Positions 24,300-33,580 of a stretch of 64,000 bases of DNA are shown in pieces. This DNA comes from Diatrype stigma. Its lineage: Eukaryota > Ascomycota > Sordariomycetes > Xylariales > Diatrypaceae. Position numbers and translations under genes: made by a program. Each line of letters begins with the position of its first letter. Position 1 is the first letter of the stretch. The stretch lies in the NCBI GenBank assembly GCA_022225965.2, contig JAKJXP020000129.1, positions 1 to 64,000 of the forward strand, read 5' to 3'. The notes under the pieces are model-generated. The model had not been told where the DNA came from. It saw nothing but the letters and a program-made list of their open reading frames with translations, and searched no databases.

Positions 24300-25360
24300 G
24301 TATTTAAATTAGTCCACGACGAGAAATACCATTTTGGCCCTAAACGCATACTTTAGAACCTCGAAGGACTTATTATTTACGGATTAATCCGTAAGGTATT
24401 AAATTATATGAAACATTGTTTTTAATGCATAATTAATAAAACGAATATATAAAAAAAATTAAAAGAATTAATGCTTATTAATAATTTAGCCATTCTTTAT
24501 TATACCGTTATTTAGAATTTTATCGTAAAATTGCTAAAGATGTTATTTTTTAATACACCATAAATAAAAGCCGGTTTTATTATGTTTAATGCATTTATGG
24601 TTATTATTTATAAATTTAACAAAAAAACCATTTTCTTATTAGGTTATATAAAGTATACGGCAAAAAATTGGGCCCATGTTTTCGGTATAGCATTAATATT
24701 TTACAATTGAAGTTAGCCGAAAAAGGCAATATCGAACCGAAATAGGAAGTTTATTTTAAAACTATAACAAATATTTTTTTTAAGGTTAAGCATTAAGCTA
24801 GCTTTTTTAATTAACTAATACGTATAAACCGATAATTAAATAAAACGACAAAATAAGGACATTAAGATAATTATCCGGTATTACGTTAATTAAAGCGATA
24901 AATTTTGGATACTTATTATATTAATATTATAACATAATATAAATAATTTAAAATTTACCGTATTTAATAAGTTATTTAATAAGGTAATTATAAATTTTAA
25001 ACCTAATTTCATAATATTTATATTAAACTTATTTAAGGATATAATTAATTTCGATATTATATGGCAATATTATTAAAAAAAATCAAAGCAATTATTAATT
25101 TCGCAGCTGCAAACTTTAAGGTTCGATATAATAAGATTAAACGTTAGATTAATTTTAATATAAATAATTAAATATATTTTAAATTATATAAAGATTATAA
25201 CCTTTTAAAAAAGCCATTACGTAAATGGTTATAATAACGATCCGAATCTTAAATAATTATCGAGAAAATAAGCAACTTAATATATAAACTTAACTTTTTA
25301 CGTTATTAAAAAGCATATAATACCATTTCAGTTAATTAATTAATTTCCGTTCCTAAAGGT
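24300..25360 (+). pseudogene. Degenerate integrase region (HHCC motif visible)
   Basis: At 24312-24440 the frame reads VHDEKYHFGPKRI and, about 28 residues on, KHCF*CIINKT. This fits the H-x3-4-H ... C-x2-C zinc module at the start of retroviral-type integrases; the stop lies beside the expected second Cys. The catalytic core should follow, but its D,D-35-E residues could not be assigned safely among the frame breaks. Confidence 0.6.
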
Positions 25361-25392
25361 AAAGACTTTTTTAATCGGAAACAGCTATAAGC

Positions 25393-25600
25393 CGAAGCGG
25401 TTATCGTCGAAAGCGACGACGATAAATGGAAGTTATACGAAATTGAAAAATTAATAAATAAACGCGTTATATTAGCGAACCATAAATCCGAAATCTAATA
25501 CTTGGTACGATAAAAAACATACGACGCGTAATACGACGAATGGTATTTGCGCAAATTGTTTATGCAAAACGCCTTAATATTAATTAAAAAATACGATAAA
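25393..25600 (+). pseudogene. Chromodomain remnant at the C-terminus of Pol
   Basis: One frame across these 208 bases reads WKLYEIEKLINKRV, then a stop, YLVR, a stop, KTYDA, a stop, YDEWYLRKLF and NALILIKKYDK. This is the standard chromodomain order: E(I/V)E(K)(I)L..R, YLV(R)WK.Y....(D/E)W, and a final helix. The stops sit at Gln/Trp positions, including the aromatic-cage Trp of YLVRW. Chromodomains in such elements read methylated H3K9 and direct insertion to heterochromatin. Confidence 0.8.
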
Positions 25601-26319
25601 GCCTATAAAATAAATTTTAAATAGGACCTTAAATTAATTAAGAACGTACGTTTTAATAAAGAAATTAAAGAAATATAACTAAACGATTTAAAATGGAAAA
25701 TAATTAATAAGATATTACCGATAAATATAAAAATGCAATTATTAATAAGCATTTTCCAACGCAAATTATAAAGCAAACGCGTATTTGCTTAAATACCGTA
25801 CCGGCCTTATTATATTAAATCCGAACGGCTTTTTATTATAAAACCATACTTTTTAATTTATAATTCCGTAACTATTTCGTAATTTCCATTTATTACCGTA
25901 ACCTTATTTTTTAATTAACCTAAACCCTAAAACATTTCGAACATTTTTATTTTTTACTTGTAATTTTTAAATTCGTTTTTTTTATAATCGCGCATTACGG
26001 GAAATAAGTTTTCGTAACCGTACGAGATTTATTTTTTGCCGTTTATATTGGCAAGCGCTTTCGCCTATACTAAAGGTATTTTTTATTTTTATTATACCTC
26101 CAATTAACCCGATTATATAAATTATTACTAAGCAACATAATAAACCAAACAATTAAAAATATAGCATAAAATATTTATATAAGAATTAAGTTTTTAATAT
26201 ATAAAATTAACAGCAAATAACTTAATAACCAATTATGTTATTACGAAAACAAAAAGCTAAAAGCATTTTTATAACTTAATTACCTTAATTGTTCGATATA
26301 ATTTCTTTTAAATTAAAAT

Positions 26320-27560
26320 TTACTAGCATAAATATAATCGTTAATATCGACGAATTCGCCAATTTCGATTACGGCGAAAAGGATTTTAATTATCCAAAAA
26401 AATAATTATTAATCGTTAAAAATAAGTACTGGCTAAAATAATTTAAAGATCTTATTAAATTAAAGAAATCGATATTATGGTATAAAATATTAATAACTGG
26501 CCCCAATAAAAAGGACATTAAGGAAAATATTATCGGATCCTTTATTGCAAGTCAATTTAAAATTAATACCTCCCGTAAAGTTAATACATTCGAAAACATT
26601 TTTAAGGCGCTATAACTTATTTAATCCGAAATGCGCCTTAGCGAATAAATAATATAAAAAACGATAATAATTATTTTAAAAAATATTTATATTATTTTAA
26701 AATAATATAATATAATTAATATTAATAAATTAAATAATGCCATATTACCTTAACCGATTTTAATTAAAGCATTCCGTATTTGCTATAAAGTTTAATCCAT
26801 TAAGCTAAAACAAATATTTAAAGCCGTCGGCCTTATATAATTAACAATTCCAAATAAATTCCGCAAGCTACCTATGTTTTAAGAGAAAATAAGCGCGCGT
26901 AAATATTAAAAGAAATTGATTATATGGCTTAATAATACCAAGAATTTAACGCCAAAAGCCGTATTTCAATTAATATCCGAATCCGAAATATCCGCATTAT
27001 TATTACCGTTTATACCTATACCGGCTTAAATAAAGACCATATTACCGGCAGCCCATATAAATATAAATAAGATTATAACTTTAATCGCGAACTTAATTAA
27101 ATTCGTTACCGATATTAAGAACGATATAATTATAACGCAAATAATTTTATTTAGCCTTATTATATAATTAAAAGAATTAAAAAACATAATACAAACCGCT
27201 AATAACAAAAACGAACGCATAACTAAGGAATAAATCGCCCAAACCAAGCATTTAATAAAGCTTAAAATAACCCTAAAATCCATTAAGGTCGACATTTTAA
27301 AGATTTCATACTAACCAGTAAGCCCGTAATTACCGGCGAATTCTTTATAATTACCAATATTAATATAGTTATTAATATAATTACTAATATAATCGCCAAT
27401 TTAATAAGTTCCTTTATTACAATAATTGCAAGCATTAATTTAATCTTAATCCTAACCTTAATAAAGCCCATAGTTTTTACTAAATACGAAAAAAAAACGC
27501 AAGCATAACTAAATAATATACGCAATTATATTAATATAAACGGTTATTTCTTAAAATATA
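26320..27560 (+). pseudogene. Decayed extra reading frame between Pol and the 3' LTR
   Basis: After the chromodomain the plus strand again gives a long frame with only a few stops. It starts around INIIVNIDEFANFDYGEKDF, continues through LITGPNKKDIKENIIGSFIA and MRLSE, and runs on to about 27560. Its stops lie at plausible Gln/Trp positions as in Pol. I do not recognise the product. It could be an additional retroelement gene, or a captured or second nested sequence. Confidence 0.4.
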
Positions 27561-27820
27561 TTACCCGGTTATTTTAACTTAATGTATTATTCTTTTTTAA
27601 TTATTAATTTCCTAAAATTAATATATTTAAGTTATGAAACATTATTAACGTATTTAAACTTAAAGAACATTATTACATAATTAAATTAAACGAAAATATA
27701 AGGCACGGTAATGGCATAGCGAAAGACATAATGAAGAATTAAAAAAAGAATATAAGGATTTTGATTCGAGTTATATTATAACAAAATTAACGAAACGTTA
27801 ATACATTTAAAAAAGGGCCG

Positions 27821-27979
27821 TTATTAAGAAAACAAAAGCAGTTATAATATTACATAACATAAGCCATTAAATTAAACCATTATACTAAATAAACCTCTTT
27901 ATTAAACGCGACCGGCATATTTAAGCCTAAATAATATAACTACGTTTTTATCTTTATTTAATTGTTTTCGCTGCTTTAT
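27821..27979 (+). repeat. 3' LTR of the RIP-mutated retrotransposon
   Basis: Gap-free partner of 18256-18414. Most differences show T or A here against C or G in the 5' copy, so this copy took more mutations on balance. AATAA follows at 27980-27984. Confidence 0.8.
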
Positions 27980-28196
27980 AATAATTTATTACAAAAGGCT
28001 TATATATAAATGTTTTATATTAATATATACGGCTATATTAGTAAATAATGAAATACATAAGGTTATACCTAATTTATATAAGGAATTATGTAAATAATTT
28101 TATAAAATAAAGGTTCGTAATAAAATGAAAATACCTAACTACATCCGCGAAGCGGGCAAAATGTGGGTCAGAAGGCGTTTGAAGCCCTGACGAGTA

Positions 28197-29810
28197 GAAT
28201 TCATTGTTATATTCTGATATGCTAGCAGAGCACCGGGGAGCTGGACAGTCCGAATAACCACCTGAGCGCTATTGCTACTGTAGTGGGACATGGACCATGC
28301 TGAGCGCACTATGTATACCCAGGTAGTCGGCTGAGCCAGCGCTAAGCTGGACAGGCCTCGGTGCCGGTCCCTTCTACCCGGAGAGACTCTGGCTTACAGT
28401 CGGCTTACCATAGACTTACAGTGTGAACACACCCACTATACAGTAGATACAGCACCTAACTGCAGTAGGTATTCATAGCCAGCCCAGCTACGACTATTCC
28501 GTACAAGCGCGCACGTCGCCCATCGCACATCATTTTGCACGCATTGGCTCCCACTGTCTCCCAGGCTGCCAGGTTCGTGTGTGGGCCTCCACCCTACCAG
28601 TAAACTCCCCTACCACCTGCACCCTAGCACCGCCCTAATCCCTATGTATGTACCCCCCAGGTGCGCCAGGCAAGCCCCAGCGCCCCCAGCACACCCTACC
28701 TAGGTACCCTGGCGCCTGGCATACCCTGCCCGCCTACCTGCGCTCGTCAATTTAATCACCCACCCGCCTCACTCTCCCCTTCCCGTTCGGGGTTTCGAGT
28801 CTGCTTGGGACATCGAACTCTTTGTCTCTCCGTCCAACTCCCTATTGTATCGTCTGCCCAATTGTTTGCAAGTCCCTCCTTTGGGGGACATTTCCGTGGC
28901 CTTTGACGACGTTGCGTTTCGTCTTTGATCTGGCTACATAGCTCAGTCAGAGAGAGTCGACCTGCTCCGTCCGCCTACGCCACGAACCAGACGTCATCAT
29001 TGGGACAAAAATTGCAGGAATTCAGGATTACCACCATTCAGGGTTTCCCCCACCACACGCACACGCCCACACCACACGCCCACACCATACAGCCCGCCTG
29101 CCCGCCTGCCCGCCTGCTACCCGCCCTACCATCACCTCCCACCTACCACTTACTACTTGTACTGCCCACCAGTGCCACCACCATAACACAGGTTCCTACT
29201 TAGGATTACAGGGCGGCTCTTCCTGCGAGCCTACTGTCTGACTGTGCAACACAAAACGTGACCGGCATCCGAGTCATCCAGCCAACCTATGCAATAGTTA
29301 CCTATTCCCGACTTCAATACCACAGTCCTAAAGATCTTTGATTGCTATTATCGATATCGCCACAAACCACCAAACAGTAATCCAACCCAACATAGTGGTT
29401 TTGTACTCATTTTGCTTCCACTAGCAAATTCGATCTAGAAGTTGAGAGGCTCTTTTGCGTCAATAATTTCACCCAACATCAACCTCGCTTGCAATCCACA
29501 TACTGCCAATATAGGTTCAGTATGTCTTCACAATTATAGCAGCTCAGTCCTTAGGGACACACCTTCGCCCAACCGCCCTCAGGACAGCTTGGGCGTCTTG
29601 CAACCTCTCGAGGTTATTTGAGATTCGGTTCTCGTCATATCCAGCTATTCTACTCCCCAACGTTCCATCGATCTTCGAGAAAACTAGTTTGCGACGCAAT
29701 CCTCCAGCTTCTCATTAAGACGAGTTTAAGGTTATACTAGATATTCTACCTGGTCTAAAACCCGCCAGCCCTTGACTTACCATACGCATCCGACTTCGAT
29801 CAACCTCAAA
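28197..29810. other. Intergenic and probable long leader of the 29811 gene
   Basis: Normal GC content returns at once after the right TIR. The sequence is pyrimidine-rich (CCCGCCTG tandem copies near 29095-29125, CACACGCCCACAC near 29050). No gene or RNA is supported. CT-rich stretches up to 29800 are typical of a fungal promoter and 5' leader. Confidence 0.5.
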
Positions 29811-32168
29811 ATGACGAACGACCATATCCACGATTCCACGACGTCTAATGTACTGTCGTGGTCCTCACAAGGCGCGCACATGCAGCATGCTCCGGAAGAA
29901 GAAGCCTCAGCCGAGGTAGACGAGCCCCCGGACGACATTTCGTTTTCGAAACAAGCAATGAGCGAGTTTAAGAGGAATGCGGCCCAGAAGTCAAAGGAGA
30001 AGTCAGAGAGTCTTCTGACCAAAGCTCTGAATCACCCCGAAGAGGAGGCCCCCGCATATTTTCGCTTCAACACTACCTCTTCGAGGCGGCGATCTGTGAA
30101 CAGTAATATCAGTCTCGCGTCCACTATTGATCTTACGCCCGATACCGGCTTGACGAGCCCTGCACGCACAAGTACACCGAGCCCGCCGCCGCCTATGTTT
30201 TCATTGCCTCGGCTGAATGCAGCAATCGTTGCAAAGCCGGATCCACGTCCAGTGGGCGGTGCTCATGTCGATGTGCCTCACGTACAAGTGAGTGCTGAAA
30301 AACTTAGCACTGAGAACTTGCCAGCTAAGGCTCCCGCTGGTGAGGGGTTGGCAAAGAAGCGTTGCATCTCTTTCGCATGTGGTCCAAAGCCCGATACGAA
30401 GAAGTCCAATGTACCGTCCAAATCGCCAGAAACGAAGCCAGTATCTAAACCTGCTACTGAAGAGCCCAAGCCGGAGAGGCGTACCTGTATCAAGTTCGCA
30501 TGCCCTTCCAAGCCGTCTGCTCCGGCGCCCGCATCCGACAGCAACGAGACGACGCCTACTGTGCGCCGGACTGCAGGATCAACGAAGGAGAAGGGGGCTA
30601 CCCCAACTGCTTCACGACTATATCGCTCGCCTTCGATGAGTCGTCGAGCACGCCGGTCTTCGACACCGCGTCCAACGAGCCATATGTCTGAGAGTGTTCA
30701 GAATAAGAAGTATCTGACGGCGAATCACGGTGACATGAACAGCGAGTCTTCTCGTTTTCATGAATTCGCTAGCGATGAACCGCAGGAGGAAGATTGGATC
30801 CGCCTGAATTTGCAGGTGCCGGGTCAGCGGCTGACCATCAACGATACCCTTCGCAAAGAAAACGAGATCCGTCGCCTCGGAAAGGAAGCCGAGGACGAGG
30901 CTTTGGCCGAATTTGAGCAAGACGAACAGGGCTATATAGAGGACGACGAGAATGAGGACGAAGATGAAGCCGATGGCCCCGACGATGAAGATGAAGACGA
31001 GGTCGACGAGGATGATGGCGACGACGGCTCGAATGCGGACGATGACCAACTTGCCTATGATTCTGTTGGGGACGAGTCGTGCGAAGATGGCTCGGATGGT
31101 TACAAGACCGACAACGAAATCGGGTTCGCTGATTCTGATGATGACGAAGGTGATAACTTGGAACTGTGGACGCTGAGCCAAGGCCGACTCTCCGAAGGCA
31201 CGCCCATCTACCGCCGACCGTCGTTAGCGAGCAACCATTCGGATTCATCCACCTCATCAGAGATGGCGAAGCCTAATGTCCGAAGATCTCGGGGGAGGAG
31301 CCAGCGGATCAAGATTCGCCCAGGCACACCTGAGTTGCCCGATAGCACCGACTTTGTCTGTGGTACATTGGATGAGGACCGTGTCCTTGAGGACGCTTAC
31401 ATCTCCTGTATAGCTGCCAGGCGACGTGAGAAGCTTCACCTCATTCCTCAGGATATCGACCCGAGCTTCCCCACGTCGGAGCCGGAAGATGAAGAGGACG
31501 TAGAACCGCATAAGCCTGTCAACAACAGTGATGACCATGTTTGGATCCATGGGGAGTTGGAGGACTTGCATCACGAAAGGGCCCGTGCTGGCGAACGCCA
31601 GCGGAAGAAGTCGGAGCATGCATCTCCGAAACGTTATCGCTCACCCCCGCCAAAGGTAAAGCGAATCCATTCCCCAGCTCCGAAAGCTCGGGCGAGATCG
31701 CCACGACGTCCCGTCGACCGGCATTCACCTCGTCGAACAGCGTCGCCAGCTCCTCGTCGTCTTCTCAGGTTCCCTACCGCACCAATAGAACAAATGGACA
31801 ACCCGGGCCGGCCAGTGTTCGGCCCCTTTCCACTAGGACCTGTGATTCAAACCAAATCTTTACCTCGGGCATCGGCCGTCTTCCCACAACATCTAAAAGC
31901 ATCTCGTAAAGGCAAGAACACCAGCACTACATCGCAGGGGATTCACGTCAGAGGTGCGATTGACATTGTCAAAGGCCTTGAGCAGAAGCGCCAGCGACGA
32001 AAGGAGAAGTTCAAGGAGAAGTACTTCTATAAACATTGCAACAGGGCCCGTAAAGGCCAAACTGTTGAGAAGAAACCTCAGCCCGGCCAGGGGGCCGAGC
32101 GGATGCGAGAGGTCGGCTTGTTTATGGCTGGTAAGCAGCGGCCAGGCCAGTTTGTGCTCTCAGTATGA
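29811..32168 (+). CDS. Conserved acidic fungal protein, possibly DUF3295-type (785 aa)
   Basis: A single exon encodes 785 residues from ATG 29811 (MTNDHIHDSTTSNVLSW), which has a good context (CTCAAAATGA); the frame is open further upstream but has no earlier ATG. The protein is mostly disordered. An N-terminal DDISFSKQAMSEFKRN motif, two KRCISFACGPKP/RRTCIKFACPSKP repeats near residues 185 and 225, a long Asp/Glu block (about residues 370-440), RRPSLASNHSDSS, Arg/Ser/Pro-rich stretches, and a basic C-terminus (KGLEQKRQRRKEKFKEKYFY) are seen. The layout resembles fungal proteins annotated as DUF3295, but that is from memory and tentative. A nuclear role is likely from composition only. There is no enzyme motif. 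Confidence 0.7.
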   Translation: MTNDHIHDSTTSNVLSWSSQGAHMQHAPEEEASAEVDEPPDDISFSKQAMSEFKRNAAQKSKEKSESLLTKALNHPEEEAPAYFRFNTTSSRRRSVNSNISLASTIDLTPDTGLTSPARTSTPSPPPPMFSLPRLNAAIVAKPDPRPVGGAHVDVPHVQVSAEKLSTENLPAKAPAGEGLAKKRCISFACGPKPDTKKSNVPSKSPETKPVSKPATEEPKPERRTCIKFACPSKPSAPAPASDSNETTPTVRRTAGSTKEKGATPTASRLYRSPSMSRRARRSSTPRPTSHMSESVQNKKYLTANHGDMNSESSRFHEFASDEPQEEDWIRLNLQVPGQRLTINDTLRKENEIRRLGKEAEDEALAEFEQDEQGYIEDDENEDEDEADGPDDEDEDEVDEDDGDDGSNADDDQLAYDSVGDESCEDGSDGYKTDNEIGFADSDDDEGDNLELWTLSQGRLSEGTPIYRRPSLASNHSDSSTSSEMAKPNVRRSRGRSQRIKIRPGTPELPDSTDFVCGTLDEDRVLEDAYISCIAARRREKLHLIPQDIDPSFPTSEPEDEEDVEPHKPVNNSDDHVWIHGELEDLHHERARAGERQRKKSEHASPKRYRSPPPKVKRIHSPAPKARARSPRRPVDRHSPRRTASPAPRRLLRFPTAPIEQMDNPGRPVFGPFPLGPVIQTKSLPRASAVFPQHLKASRKGKNTSTTSQGIHVRGAIDIVKGLEQKRQRRKEKFKEKYFYKHCNRARKGQTVEKKPQPGQGAERMREVGLFMAGKQRPGQFVLSV

Positions 32169-33580
32169 GCCACTCAGATAGGATGCACGCGGTTGCGGTG
32201 CTAGCACCTGTCATTTTCAAGTTGTATATATACCCTTTTTTTCTACTTGCAGGTGTACATATTTTCTCGAGCCCCCTTTTACGAATTCCCTTTGTGTGAC
32301 TGGCATGCAAGCCAGCAGGGTGCGGATACCCTTTTCATGACTGGGCGGCGGCTTCATCTACGGATACCACAGGGAAACGGTGCATTAGCATAGGATGGCG
32401 ATCCGGCGAATATAGTTTTTTGATACTGAACCAACTTGGATCTTATTTGTTCCTGAATTCCTTGCTTGCTAGCACCTCTTCTATAAGGCTCGGCATAGTT
32501 ATTACGTACTTTGCTATCGTGAGCAGTATTCTCTTAGAGCTGAGCGAGCGTACGTCACGTATAAGGCAAGTAATTATTGATTTGCCTCTCTTGTGTTCCT
32601 CGCAGCATTGAACATATTGCAACGAGGCAATCCATCATGACGGCATGGATATTCAATATCCTTGTTTGTATACCTCCGCGATGGTAGCGCCATCCACATG
32701 GCCGCTTTGGCCTTGTACGTAACTAGAAGGTCCATTACCTGCGAGTCTGCGACTATGCTGTATGAAGCTGGACACTTAACCGGCATATTCCTAGGTAGAT
32801 CCATAAGGTAGATCCGGAAGGTTTATAAGGTTAGTAGGTACCTACTTACTTACTCAACTCGTAGAACGTCGTTCTCCTTTTAGAATTCTGTCATCTTGCG
32901 TGTTTTCTTCCTATATAACGTTATCAGGTAGTCGTAGCAATATGTAAGTGGTTGTGTTATAACAACTTGATAGCTTGACCGAGTTTGCATCCTTCGGCTC
33001 CATCCATGATGCCATGCGATGCGAGCAGGCGAGGGACAGAGTCCCATGTAACATTGCATCGATCTAAGGTACTTATGTCTTATGCACCTCATACAATAGC
33101 ACCAGCACCACCATCGCAGACCAATGAACAGTCAGCGTCGCTATGCGATGACGGTCTAGACGCTTTTTATGCCTTTTTATGCTTTCTTCGCCCGGCACAA
33201 TGCGAACGCTTTCGGGTCATGTTCAGCGATTTTTCTATGGCGCATGTGTACCTGCTTATCACGCAATCCATTCCTTCGTATTGTGATCTTGATCTTGCTC
33301 CACTTGCGACATGTCTGGGTATGGGTAGAGAAGGTTTAACATTTGCCTTAAATATATAAGATCATAAGCAGCAGACAGGCATTGCATCGTAAAGCATAAA
33401 GCATGGGTAACGTTCTAGAAAAGCCGTATATACCAGACGCAACGCAGGTTTTTTATCCCTCTTTATATTCTCTTAGTCTAAGAGAAGCGCTGTTCTGGCG
33501 GCTGAATTGCGCCCAACCTGCCAACCTAGACGTCCGTCCGGATTGACTTGCAGAGCCAAGCCAAGCAGGCCAAGATCAAG
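32169..33580. other. Intergenic, nothing recognised
   Basis: It comprises the 3' flank of the acidic-protein gene and the upstream region of the OPT transporter gene. Short frames here lack motifs. The 80 bases before 33581 are rich in CCAAG/CAAGA units. Confidence 0.5.

Larger units (their letters stand above)
18256..27979 (+). mobile_element. RIP-mutated Ty3/Gypsy chromodomain LTR retrotransposon (about 9.7 kb)
   Basis: Two direct repeats of about 159 bases bound the element (18256-18414 and 27821-27979), each starting TTATTAAG and ending CTTTAT or CCTTAT, with AATAA as a possible 5-bp target duplication outside each end. Between them, on the plus strand, are degenerate remains in the order Gag region with a zinc-knuckle trace, reverse transcriptase, HHCC integrase motif and chromodomain, followed by about 2 kb with a further decayed frame. 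This order (RT before IN, chromodomain last) is that of chromoviruses. The whole element is AT-rich, CpA-poor and TpA-rich, and in-frame stops fall where Gln or Trp codons are expected, as RIP produces. It is dead. The LTR ends are not TG..CA, so the boundaries may be off by a few bases. Confidence 0.85.
17867..28196. mobile_element. TIR-flanked AT-rich composite block (DNA element split by an LTR retrotransposon)
   Basis: The left end (17867-17962, starting TACTCGTCAGGGCT) reappears in reverse complement at the right end (28101-28196). The first 14 bases are identical, followed by a long near-identical run through CGCCTTCTGACCCACATTTT and GCCCGCTTCGCGGAT. The outermost dinucleotide is TA on both sides, so a TA duplication is likely. 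Composition changes abruptly to very AT-rich just inside both TIRs. Inside lies an LTR retrotransposon (18256-27979). Subtracting it leaves a TIR element of only about 0.6 kb (389 bases left, 217 bases right), so the simplest reading is a miniature DNA element into which the retrotransposon inserted. No transposase is visible in the flanks. Confidence 0.75.

Noticed and set aside
27026..27525. Two minus-strand hydrophobic frames in the AT-rich block
   Set aside because: Ile/Leu/Phe richness follows from AT-rich sequence; they are opposite the decayed plus-strand frame of the retrotransposon and have no coding signal of their own.
28925..28990. TAGCTCAGTCAGAG resembling a tRNA A box
   Set aside because: No B box or cloverleaf follows at the right distance.
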